NCBI GenBank assembly: GCA_036524155.1
Contig: DATDCV010000506.1
Location: 10,204 to 74,203 of the forward strand
Source: DATDCV01 sp036524155
GTDB lineage: Bacteria; Verrucomicrobiota; Verrucomicrobiia; Limisphaerales; UBA8199
Length of the DNA: 64,000 nucleotides
Reading direction: 5' to 3'
Of the stretch, positions 1 to 7,453 are shown in pieces. The translations under genes were made by a program, and so were the position numbers. Under the pieces are notes generated by a model that was not told where the DNA came from, did no database searches, and saw only the letters and a list, made by a program, of their open reading frames with translations. Numbering within the stretch: the stretch's first letter is position 1; each line of letters opens with the position of its first letter.

Positions 1-1405
1 CTTCGTGATAGCGAAACCCGAAATCCTCCCAGCCCCCCACCGTGCTGACATCGGTAAACGGCATCCAAATCCCCTGCCGGGGCGAGCGGACCTCGAAGCT
101 GGCCAGGAATAGGGCCTGGAACTTGTCCAGCGCCGCCCGAAACCCCCAGCGAGGATCCACGCGGTATATCACGAAGGAAAATTTCGCGCTGCCGGGAAAC
201 TCCGCCGTGTCGGGTGCGAGCCCGAAATCATACGCAATGAAGAACTGCCGGGTCGCGGCGTGATAGACCAGCCGGTAAACCGCGGGACATCCCATGTCCA
301 AGCCCAGCGCGAGACCGCTTTGCGCGTCGTGGATCGAAGCCAGCGGGTAGAGCGACATCGTGCCCGTAGCCCCACAGTCCACGCCGCTGGTCGCCGCGTA
401 CTCCGACGAGCCGCCAATGGTCCGGCTCCGGCGGATGTCATCGCCCCACGCCCATCCGGCCGCCTCAACAGGCAGGGCAAAAAACAACGTCACCGCGCGG
501 TCGCCGCCACGTGTGTTAGTGATTCTTCCCTCCACCGCCAGGCAGTTGCTTCGGGTGCTTATCACCGCTTCCAGCGATAGCCCGAGCTCCTCACACAAAC
601 CGTTCGCAAACCCGTACACATCTGACTGGGTCCCGACATCCCGAGCCAAGAAACCACCCGGCGTGTTAGTGGCCAGTTCGCGCCCGTCCAATTGCACGGA
701 AAGCAGCCGCGACCCCGCGAAACCCAGCCGAAGACCGTCTTCCGTCTGCCGCACCGTGTCGATCGGGGGCGGCGGGTTGGTCTGGGGCGCCAGGGTCATG
801 GAGACCCCCTGGAACAGGAACGCGCCATCGCCGGCCAGGATTTCCTCCAGCCAGACATCGTCAAACCAAACCCGGCCGCTGTGGTTCCTGAAAAGACAAT
901 ACAAGGTCAGGCTTTTGACGGGTTTCTCGGGGTAGATCGTCACTTGCTTCAGCTGCCAATCGTGTGTGCCGGTGGCGAAGTTCGCCGTCTGGCCCCACAG
1001 GGGAGTGCCGTCCTGGTAAATGATATCCACATACAGCGAGTAATCGGTGTCGGTGCCCCCCGAAACCGCTTCCGCCCGGCTCCAGCCGCGCAGAATCAGT
1101 GGCGCAGCCACCGTGCGGTTCAACGTCAATGCCTGGCTCGCTCCGCGCCAGCCCGTCGTGTCTGGCGCATCGCAGGCAAGCGCCGCCGAGCTCTGCCGGC
1201 CACCGTTGGTGGCTACCAGATAACCGTTCGGCGCGGCGGACCAGTAGGAGAAACCGGAGCCCGAGTACGCCTCGAAGGCGCCGTTTCTGAGGAGATTCGT
1301 CCCGGTGCCAGTGGACGCCACCCGCAGGAACGGACCCGTGGCCGACGCCGGCCGGGGATGCAGCCAGGACAGCAGGACAAGCGTTGCCAGCACGAGCGTT
1401 CTCAC
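1..1405 (-). CDS. Secreted protein of unknown function, cut by the left window edge
   Basis: An uninterrupted minus-strand frame of about 468 codons begins at a GTG (1403-1405) and runs off the left edge, so the C-terminus is missing. The N-terminus reads as a signal peptide (two Arg/Thr residues, then a Leu/Val/Ala-rich core ending ASA). It is followed by a jelly-roll-like segment (NLLRNGAFEAYSGSGFSYW) typical of carbohydrate-binding-like modules, with WFDDVWLEE about 150 residues later. The later part (GWAWGDDIRR, CGATGTMSLYPLA) resembles a region seen in large secreted bacterial proteins of uncertain, possibly glycan-related function. I saw no catalytic motif. No ATG lies in frame near the signal peptide, which is why GTG was chosen. 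The frame is open across the whole stretch and codon use matches the neighbours. Confidence 0.75.
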   Translation of the reverse strand, partial: MRTLVLATLVLLSWLHPRPASATGPFLRVASTGTGTNLLRNGAFEAYSGSGFSYWSAAPNGYLVATNGGRQSSAALACDAPDTTGWRGASQALTLNRTVAAPLILRGWSRAEAVSGGTDTDYSLYVDIIYQDGTPLWGQTANFATGTHDWQLKQVTIYPEKPVKSLTLYCLFRNHSGRVWFDDVWLEEILAGDGAFLFQGVSMTLAPQTNPPPPIDTVRQTEDGLRLGFAGSRLLSVQLDGRELATNTPGGFLARDVGTQSDVYGFANGLCEELGLSLEAVISTRSNCLAVEGRITNTRGGDRAVTLFFALPVEAAGWAWGDDIRRSRTIGGSSEYAATSGVDCGATGTMSLYPLASIHDAQSGLALGLDMGCPAVYRLVYHAATRQFFIAYDFGLAPDTAEFPGSAKFSFVIYRVDPRWGFRAALDKFQALFLASFEVRSPRQGIWMPFTDVSTVGGWEDFGFRYHE

Positions 1406-1553
1406 GCGGCACTCTTGTCCGAAACTATCACGAAGACAAGCTCCATGGCGGCCGCGCGCTGTCCCGACGTGAAACCAAATTTGGAGCCGAGCGGGTTTCG
1501 GCGCCCGTTGTTCCTTGTAAATTCGCGCTTTTCTGCCTACCCAGTGCGGCGTC

Positions 1554-2477
1554 GTGGATATAACCCCCGCAATCCGGTGCCGTGCCCTGGTCAAAGACTA
1601 TGGGAACGTGCGGGCCGTAAACGGGCTCGAACTTGAGGTCCGGGCGGGTGAGTGCTTCGGGCTGCTGGGGCCGAACGGGGCCGGCAAGACGACGACCGTG
1701 GAGATCCTCGAAGGGTTACTCGAGGCCACCGCGGGAACCGTCGAGGTCCTCGGGCGCACGTGGCAGACCGATGGGAACCGGCTGCGCCAGAGGATCGGCA
1801 TTTCACTGCAGGAAACGAACCTCGCCGACAAGCTGACGGTCGAGGAGACGTTGCGCCTTTTCCGCTCCTTCTACGCGGCCGGGCCCGAGGTCGAACGGCT
1901 GCTGGATCTGGTTTCACTGACGGACAAACGCCGGACCTGGTACACAAAATTATCGGGTGGCCAAAAGCAGCGCCTGGCAGTGGCGTGCGCGCTGGTCGGC
2001 GCGCCGGAGCTCCTGTTCCTGGACGAACCTACCACGGGGCTGGACCCGCAGTCGCGAAGGCAGCTCTGGGGTCTGATCGAGAGGTTTAAGTCGGAGGGAC
2101 GGACGGTCTTGCTGACGACGCACTACATGGACGAAGCGCAGCGGTTATGTGACCGCGTGGCGATCATTGACAAGGGCAAAGTCATCGCACTGGGCACTCC
2201 GTGGGAGCTCATTCAGTCATTGGGAGGCACTGAGGTGATCGAGTTTACGTGTGACGGGCCGGTGGACGAGGCGTGCGTGCGAACTCTGCCGGGGGTGCAT
2301 GCGGTCAAAAGCCGCGGCGACAGCCTTTCGCTGACGGTCGAGCAGTTGCACAAAACGCTGCCGCTGGTGCTGGCCCAGCTCCAACAGGCGGGGCGTGCGT
2401 TGACGGCGCTGTCCACGCACCACGCGACCCTCGAGGATGTCTTCGTCAACCTCACCGGGCGGCATCTGCGGGATTGA
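1554..2477 (+). CDS. ABC transporter ATP-binding protein
   Basis: This is the nucleotide-binding subunit of an ABC exporter; it hydrolyses ATP on the cytoplasmic face and drives the permease encoded just downstream. Visible motifs: Walker A GPNGAGKT (residues 39-46), signature LSGGQ (133-137), Walker B ending in D157-E158 and the switch histidine H190. At 307 residues it is a normal length for the ABC-2/DrrA-like class, with a C-terminal extension of about 80 residues after the core fold. The start is GTG at 1554, eight residues before the first core strand. The permease follows after about 200 bp on the same strand, so the two probably form one transporter. Substrate is unknown; drugs, polysaccharides and peptides are all possible for this class. 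Confidence 0.93.
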   Translation: MDITPAIRCRALVKDYGNVRAVNGLELEVRAGECFGLLGPNGAGKTTTVEILEGLLEATAGTVEVLGRTWQTDGNRLRQRIGISLQETNLADKLTVEETLRLFRSFYAAGPEVERLLDLVSLTDKRRTWYTKLSGGQKQRLAVACALVGAPELLFLDEPTTGLDPQSRRQLWGLIERFKSEGRTVLLTTHYMDEAQRLCDRVAIIDKGKVIALGTPWELIQSLGGTEVIEFTCDGPVDEACVRTLPGVHAVKSRGDSLSLTVEQLHKTLPLVLAQLQQAGRALTALSTHHATLEDVFVNLTGRHLRD

Positions 2478-2488
2478 TTAACAGCACA

Positions 2489-2651
2489 TTGATTAATGAG
2501 CATCGAGCATTTTCCATCTTCCACTGCAAAAGGAAAACACGCTTACTCGGCCTCATCATGACACCCAACGAACCTCGTCGGTAGCGACTTCCAAAGCCCG
2601 AAAACCACAATGAACAATGACAAATGCTCGATACTCAATGCTCAATGATAA
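2489..2651. repeat. Imperfect inverted repeat between the ABC genes
   Basis: The arms at 2489-2513 and 2621-2651 are rich in GAGCAT and TCGAGCATTT and are imperfectly complementary, enclosing about 107 bp of non-coding sequence. The AT-rich arms look like the intergenic palindromes seen elsewhere in this window. The repeat separates the ATPase stop from the permease start and could fold in the transcript and affect relative expression, which is inference only. Confidence 0.5.
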
Positions 2652-2678
2652 GGTCTGAGCCTGCGCCTGGCATGTAAG

Positions 2679-3737
2679 ATGCAACCGGAAATAAAACGCA
2701 CCACCGAGCGCCAGCACCCGTTAGGGCAATTGTCCTTGATGCGCTTCCGGATCTTCGTTCGGGAGCCGGCGGCCTTGTTTTGGACCTACGGCTTCCCGTT
2801 GCTGCTCGCGCTGGTGCTCGGAACCGCGTTCCGCAATCGGCCGCCCGAGCCGGTAGACGTGGCGGTGGTGGCAGCACCCGGAACCGAGGCCTGGCGCAAA
2901 GCGCTGGCCGGAACCCCATCGGTGCACGTTCGTTGGCTCAGCGCGCAGGACGCTCGCGAAGCATTGCGCGCAGGCAAGGTTTCGCTGGTCGTTGAAGCGG
3001 GCCGGCCCCGAACGTATCAATTTGACCCGGCCCGGCCCGAAAGCCGACTGGCGCGGGCTGTCGTGGATGATGCGCTGCAGCGCGCCGATGGGCGGGTCGA
3101 TGCCACGCCGGTGAAGGACCGGCTGGTGACCGAGCCCGGGTCGCGCTACATCGATTTCCTGATCCCCGGACTGCTCGGGTTCAATCTCATGTCCGGCGGC
3201 CTCTGGGGCGTAGGCTTTGTGGTGGTCGATATGCGGGTGCGAAAGCTGATCAAGCGCATGATCGCCACCCCCATGTCGCGTTCAGATTTCTTGCTCTCGT
3301 TCGTGCTGGTTCGAGGCCTGTTCCTGATTATCGAACTGCCGTTGTTGCTCGTGTTTGCGCGCTGGGTATTCGGCGTCCCGATTCGCGGTTCGCTGCTGCT
3401 GATTCTCGCGCTCGGCATTTTGGGCTCCTTGGTTTTCGCCGGGATCGGGCTGCTGCTGGGTTCCCGCGCGCAAACGACCCAGACCGCGGCCGGCCTGGTA
3501 AACCTTGTCAGCCTGCCGATGATCGTGTGCTCCGGTGTGTTTTTTTCCGCCGCGCGCTTTCCCGACGTGTTCCAACCGGTGATCCGGGCTTTGCCTCTTA
3601 CCGCGCTGATCGAAAGCCTGCGCACGGTGATGCTCGACGGCGCGGGTCTCGTGGCCGTTGCGGGCCAGGTCCTCGTGATGCTCTTGTGGGGAGTGCTCTG
3701 TTTCCTCGTCGCTCTGCGGCTGTTCCGGTGGCAGTAG
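2679..3737 (+). CDS. ABC-2 type transporter permease
   Basis: Integral membrane partner of the preceding ATPase. Residues about 30-50 form the first membrane helix (WTYGFPLLLALVLGTAF). A periplasmic-type segment of about 100 residues follows, then five further hydrophobic segments after residue 155, beginning YIDFLIPGLLGFNLMSGG. This one-plus-five layout with a large first loop is the ABC2_membrane architecture. The last helices end in LRLFRWQ at the stop. 352 residues is standard for the family. The ATG at 2679 is the first in the frame. A diverged partial copy of its C-terminal third lies about 700 bp downstream (4145-4350), so the locus has undergone duplication. Confidence 0.9.
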   Translation: MQPEIKRTTERQHPLGQLSLMRFRIFVREPAALFWTYGFPLLLALVLGTAFRNRPPEPVDVAVVAAPGTEAWRKALAGTPSVHVRWLSAQDAREALRAGKVSLVVEAGRPRTYQFDPARPESRLARAVVDDALQRADGRVDATPVKDRLVTEPGSRYIDFLIPGLLGFNLMSGGLWGVGFVVVDMRVRKLIKRMIATPMSRSDFLLSFVLVRGLFLIIELPLLLVFARWVFGVPIRGSLLLILALGILGSLVFAGIGLLLGSRAQTTQTAAGLVNLVSLPMIVCSGVFFSAARFPDVFQPVIRALPLTALIESLRTVMLDGAGLVAVAGQVLVMLLWGVLCFLVALRLFRWQ

Positions 3738-3862
3738 GGGGCGGAGAGAGCAAGCAAGTCGCCCGCGCGCCCGATTTCACGCGGGCGGACCTGCATGCTC
3801 AGGTGGAAATGGAGAGGGATTGACTGGTATAACCGAACAACTGTATGGTTTAACCACACAGT

Positions 3863-4083
3863 ATGACAAACCTCGTGGACATTGTTTCTTCACGCGTCAA
3901 AGCTGAAATCCTGCGCGGAAGCTGACAAGCCTGCTCTCCGGCGTCGGCCAGCGCGTCGGACGCGAGATCAATCCCCATCTGATGACACCGGAGGAATTTG
4001 TGAAACGCAAGGCGGAGCACGACCACTTTGTGACCTCCGTGCTTGCCGGGCCCAAAATCCTCGTCGAAGGAAAAATGATATAA
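3863..4083 (+). pseudogene. Relic of an HTH/nucleotidyltransferase-domain protein with internal deletion
   Basis: The first about 20 codons from ATG 3863 read MTNLVDIVSSRVKAEILR, the usual start of small winged-helix proteins fused to a nucleotidyltransferase domain. From 3931, in a different frame, about 50 codons read LLSGVGQRVGREINPHLM then TPEEFVKRKAEHDHFV and end at TAA 4081-4083, matching the usual C-terminal segment of the same family. The middle of the gene is missing and the two ends are out of frame, so no functional product is expected. Family assignment is from recall of typical members; the frame change is directly visible. Confidence 0.65.
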
Positions 4084-4123
4084 TAACAGGCTCATTGGCT
4101 CGTCTCGGTGTCATCCGTGTGGG

Positions 4124-4142
4124 GTCGGTCCTGAGGACCGAC
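4124..4142. repeat. Short perfect hairpin at the permease-fragment junction
   Basis: GTCGGTCC and GGACCGAC flank a 3-base loop (TGA). It lies between the nucleotidyltransferase relic and the partial permease copy. There is no T-run, so it is not an obvious terminator; it may mark a rearrangement junction. Confidence 0.5.
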
Positions 4143-4144
4143 AC

Positions 4145-4350
4145 GTGGCAGGAATCGGGTTGCTGCTGTGTTCCCGGGGGCAAACGACCGAGACCGCAGC
4201 CGGTCCGGTGAACCTGGTCAGCCTCCCTATGATAATGTGCTCCGGCGTGTTCTTTTCCGCCGCGCGCTTTCCCGACGTATTCCAACCGGTGATTCGGGCC
4301 TTGCCACTTACCGTGCTGATCGAGAGCATGCGGAAGTGGCAGCAGGTAGT
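4145..4350 (+). pseudogene. Partial, diverged copy of the ABC permease C-terminal region
   Basis: The translation AGIGLLLCSRGQTTETA, followed by SLPMIMCSGVFFSAARF and PDVFQPVIRALPLT, matches residues about 255-310 of the intact permease at 2679-3737; the DNA is roughly 85 percent identical by eye. After ESMR the copy jumps to KWQQ, resembling the permease terminus RWQ, so about 35 codons are missing near the end and everything before residue 255 is absent. The reading frame runs on past the old end without function. It overlaps no other gene and sits convergent to the lipoprotein at 4372-5046. Confidence 0.75.
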
Positions 4351-4371
4351 AGTAGTCAGCAGTTCGGCGGG

Positions 4372-5046
4372 CTACCTGGAGGCCTTCTTTTCCAGGTCTT
4401 CCACCAGCTTCAGCATCTTTCGGATATTCGAGGAATAGTCACGCAGAATGAGCTGGCCGCGGCTGTCGATGGGCAGGACGGCGCCAGGCGCTTTGCTGAA
4501 CGGGATGAGCACGGGAACGAGCTCGGAAGGCCGGAGCCTCTTCAATTGCACGGTCCTCATCATGAACGAGCCGGATTCGGGAAGCGACCGCCAGGGCAGA
4601 GAAATCTCGGGCGGCGATTCCTGGGAGGCTTGGGCAACGGGCACCCCTTTGACGGCGGTATCCCCGGCGAGGACCATCGCAATGCCGTTCTCTGCCAAAA
4701 CGGTATCCAGTAGCTGCAAAGCCTCCACTCGGCTTAGGGGAGTCTGGTTGCGCAAGGAAATCGTCGGCGCCGGCAGCGTGGTGGGGCGAACCACCGTGCG
4801 TTGGGAGATCTCCTGGTAAACCGCCAGCACCTGCGTCAGTTCCACGTTCTGGAAATTAAGGTTCCCGACCGGGAATCCACTTTGTGCCGGGCGGCCGCTG
4901 GGCACATCGAAGCTCGAAAAGGTCCGTGGGTGAGACTTCTTTGGGTTGGTGTTTGAACCCGTGGCGCACCCCGCTATCGCCAGGCAGAGCAGCGCGGCGA
5001 GGGGAACAACCAGGGCACTCTCAGTTATGTCTGGCCTCATAGTCAT
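4372..5046 (-). CDS. Lipoprotein with secretin N-domain-like fold, no secretin channel
   Basis: The N-terminus carries a hydrophobic segment ending LAIAGC, with Cys27 as the predicted lipidated residue. Residues about 60-130 (LNFQNVELTQVLAVYQ, then TLPAPTISLRNQTPLS and EALQLLDTVLAENGIAMV) fit the N0/STN-type domain of GspD-like secretins. A second segment near residues 155-215 (MRTVQLKRLRPSELVPVL, QLILRDYSSNIRKMLKLV) fits an N1 domain. The beta-barrel secretin domain is absent and the protein ends at 224 residues, so it is not a full outer-membrane channel. It may be an accessory of a type II secretion or type IV pilus-like machine. The start is ATG 5044-5046. Confidence 0.8.
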   Translation of the reverse strand: MTMRPDITESALVVPLAALLCLAIAGCATGSNTNPKKSHPRTFSSFDVPSGRPAQSGFPVGNLNFQNVELTQVLAVYQEISQRTVVRPTTLPAPTISLRNQTPLSRVEALQLLDTVLAENGIAMVLAGDTAVKGVPVAQASQESPPEISLPWRSLPESGSFMMRTVQLKRLRPSELVPVLIPFSKAPGAVLPIDSRGQLILRDYSSNIRKMLKLVEDLEKKASR

Positions 5047-5218
5047 TTACCATTAAAGAGCCCCCGACGAGCAAAAGTCGCCAAAAAAGATGAGCAGCGA
5101 CGCTTTTGAGAATGAAACAACGGTTCGGCCATCGGCCATCTACGCTTCGCCATCATGTTGTTGTTCCCCAACTCTCAACTCCAGGCGGCGCCGAAGTCAG
5201 ACGAAGGCGCGAAATGCC

Positions 5219-5295
5219 TGCGCCGCGTGAGGGCACGCGACCTACAGTCCCTTGTAGGCCGCGTGCCCTCACGCGGCGCGACTTATGTCGGTGCG
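5219..5295. repeat. Palindromic interspersed repeat, family A, copy 1
   Basis: GCGCCGCGTGAGGGCACGCG pairs with its complement about 20 bases on, followed by a tail ACTTATGTCGGTGCG. The same element occurs in inverse orientation at 18440-18513, including the tail. The rest of the gap 5047-5426 shows no coding signal; the element is the only structure seen there. Confidence 0.85.
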
Positions 5296-5426
5296 TCCAG
5301 TTCACCCGCCTGGCGCTCAGCACATCTGGACCCGGAAATGGACGTCGTATCAGTCAAACCGTGAGTATCGGGCCGCATGGTTGTCTGATCGGTTGGAAGC
5401 CGGTGGCATGCCGGTTCCAGGATTCT

Positions 5427-5711
5427 ATGCAACTGACCTGGGGAAGAATACTGAGCCTCGTGATTGCGGTGGTTTACGCCATTGTGGCTACAAGCGTTGG
5501 AGGCTTGAGCTACTGGGAATGGTCGCTGACACTGCTCTTGCCGCTGGCGTTCATTTGGTTTCCGCAGGAAATCGGTAGTCTTACCGGTTACTACAAAACG
5601 GGGTATGTGAATGTGCAAACCCCGGGAGCATTCGTGGCCTTCCTGGGCTGGTTCATCCTGGTCGGCTTGCCGATACTGGCTTTTGTGCTGACCAGGACTC
5701 ACCGCCTGTGA
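5427..5711 (+). CDS. Small membrane protein of unknown function
   Basis: 94 residues with two or three hydrophobic segments: residues about 8-24 (SLVIAVVYAIVATSVGG), 30-45 (WSLTLLLPLAFIWFP) and 70-90 (VAFLGWFILVGLPILAFV), joined by a polar loop with GSLTGYYKTGYVNV. The frame is open further upstream, but upstream translation is low-complexity and crosses the family A repeat, so ATG 5427 just before MQLTWGRILS is preferred. No named family was recognised. It stands alone between two palindrome-rich gaps. Confidence 0.6.
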   Translation: MQLTWGRILSLVIAVVYAIVATSVGGLSYWEWSLTLLLPLAFIWFPQEIGSLTGYYKTGYVNVQTPGAFVAFLGWFILVGLPILAFVLTRTHRL

Positions 5712-5822
5712 TCCGCTACTGGTAAGCGAAAATTACCGGCACGCGCTGAACGCGAATGCTCACCCGAACCCGTCTTTACGCGCGTAGAGCAATGCATCCG
5801 CTGCCTGCCTGCTAATATCGGT

Positions 5823-7124
5823 TCAGTTTTGATCGGGTCCGGAGGCATGAACCGGCGCAATGGTCTTTACCCAGGGCCAGCCGAACCGGCCGGCATGGAC
5901 CTCGGCCACGCCCTCTCTCATTCGGAATTGGCGCATGTGGGCTGGGGTGGAAAGGAGCTTCCGGGTCTTGGTTTCGCCCTGCAAACGGTATTCGATTTGG
6001 TATTCGCGAAAGAGAAAGCTGTGGGTGGTGCTCCAGAATTCCACAATTTGCACGGGGCGGAACTCCGGCTTCGATGTGTCCAGCAAAGCGTTGGCGGTGT
6101 AACACCAGCAAAGGACCGTTAAGCCACCCAGCAGGAGCGCCCCTGACCCGATGACCAGCGTCAGCAGTAGACCATGCGCCCCAAACAGGCCGTGTTTACG
6201 CGCCTCGAGTTCGACCGCTTCGCCCGCAGCCATGGCTCTTTCGTTTCTGGCGGCCAACTCGCGCCGTGCGCGGGCCTGGCGCAGGCCCAGCCAGGTCAGC
6301 AGACCGCCACCCAATACCACACCGCCTACCCCCACCGGCGCCGCCGCCTGGGTGAACGTCATTTCCAGCGGTTCGTACTTCGAGAAGGCGTAAACGTTCC
6401 AGAGTAGAATGAAGAAAAATCCAAACACCGCGCTCACGCCCAACGCGGTTTTGAGCAGGCTTGGCGGGCGGGCGGCCTCGGTGCGCAAGAGGCCGAGGTC
6501 GGGCCTTAGCTCGAAAAATCCGTACAGCCGCAGCGTTTTGGCAGGATTGGACTTGAGATACACGGCGGTGACATAGTCACCAACCCGGTACGAGGTCCGG
6601 TACTTGTCTTTCGCCGAGGCCGAGAAACTGCGGGAATCAACTGGTTTTGCCACCAGTGCCCCTGTCGCCGGATCCCGGTACTCGAGCACGGCCGAAAATG
6701 CGTAGGTCGAGACCTGCCCATTGACCACGGCCGTCGGCCGCAGCACCAGGTCGCGAATGCGCGCCACAACCGGGATCCCTTCCTCCACATATTGCAGCGG
6801 CCCGCGGCGGGTCTTGCTGGAGAGCCAGGCGCCCGCACCAAGCACCAGCAGACCGCAGCCGATCCAGCTCAGGTACGCCAACGGCAGAACGTACAATCCC
6901 CATTCCCTGAGGATCGGCAACTGTCCAAAAGCGACGCACAAAAGGCCGCCCACGATGAGTCCCACGCTCGTCTTGCGCTGGCGGGCGAAATATGGCGAGT
7001 TGCGAAATTCCGGGGGCACGTGCCGCGGCGGTGTCTCCTGTAATTCCGGTTCGAAACGATAGCTGGAGGGCGGAGCGAACTCGTCAAGCGGCGCAGTCTC
7101 TGGATTACCCGGCAGTACTGCCAT
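5823..7124 (-). CDS. DUF3592 domain membrane protein
   Basis: 433 residues with hydrophobic pairs near residues 55-95, 225-275 and 310-340. Between them lies the soluble DUF3592 pattern: VLEYRDPATG, RTSYRVGDYVTAVYLKSN, AKTLRLYGF. A second related soluble segment at the C-terminus (FREYQIEYRLQGETKTRKL) suggests two tandem DUF3592-like units. This family is common in bacteria and has no assigned biochemical role. The start is ATG 7122-7124; transcription runs towards the small membrane protein gene, which is convergent. Confidence 0.8.
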   Translation of the reverse strand: MAVLPGNPETAPLDEFAPPSSYRFEPELQETPPRHVPPEFRNSPYFARQRKTSVGLIVGGLLCVAFGQLPILREWGLYVLPLAYLSWIGCGLLVLGAGAWLSSKTRRGPLQYVEEGIPVVARIRDLVLRPTAVVNGQVSTYAFSAVLEYRDPATGALVAKPVDSRSFSASAKDKYRTSYRVGDYVTAVYLKSNPAKTLRLYGFFELRPDLGLLRTEAARPPSLLKTALGVSAVFGFFFILLWNVYAFSKYEPLEMTFTQAAAPVGVGGVVLGGGLLTWLGLRQARARRELAARNERAMAAGEAVELEARKHGLFGAHGLLLTLVIGSGALLLGGLTVLCWCYTANALLDTSKPEFRPVQIVEFWSTTHSFLFREYQIEYRLQGETKTRKLLSTPAHMRQFRMREGVAEVHAGRFGWPWVKTIAPVHASGPDQN

Positions 7125-7224
7125 GGCTCATACACTGACCAATGAGGGGTAAGCTGACAAGGTAAGGTTTTGTTACTCGCCCTCGGCTGCCTGACGATGG
7201 GATCAGGTCTTTTGGTCCAGGTCC

Positions 7225-7350
7225 CTATTGCTCCATCCGGAAGCGAATCGCGGCGATCGGGTCAGGTTTATCGATGGGGAATTTGTTCTCCTCGTAATCA
7301 TGAACCAGGAGCGAGAGGAGTTCTAATTCGTTAGCGTTCCGTGGGCGCAT
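7225..7350 (-). pseudogene. HigA/COG5499-type antitoxin remnant
   Basis: 41 codons ending at TAG 7225-7227 read NELELLSLLVHDYEENKF then PIDKPDPIAAIRFRMEQ. This is the characteristic N-terminal half of HigA-type antitoxins, normally followed by a helix-turn-helix domain. Here a stop comes directly after RMEQ and no HTH follows; the usual first 25-30 residues are also lost. The remainder of the gap 7125-7453 shows nothing else coding. Family match is by recall of the conserved pattern; the truncation is visible. Confidence 0.7.
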
Positions 7351-7453
7351 AAGGGGTGCTCAGAGATTTTGCTTTACCAGACCCTTCAGGTTCATAAACT
7401 GCCCCTCATGTGTTCTCCGCGTACCGCTCAGCAAAACCCAATCCAACGACACT

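Noticed and set aside
861..1412. Minus-strand 183-codon frame in the first gene region
   Set aside because: Arg/His-rich out-of-frame shadow of the secreted protein at 1-1405.
7200..7280. GGGTCAGGT-type end of an IS200/REP transposase element
   Set aside because: Only short similarity and no transposase nearby; the same region contains the HigA remnant.
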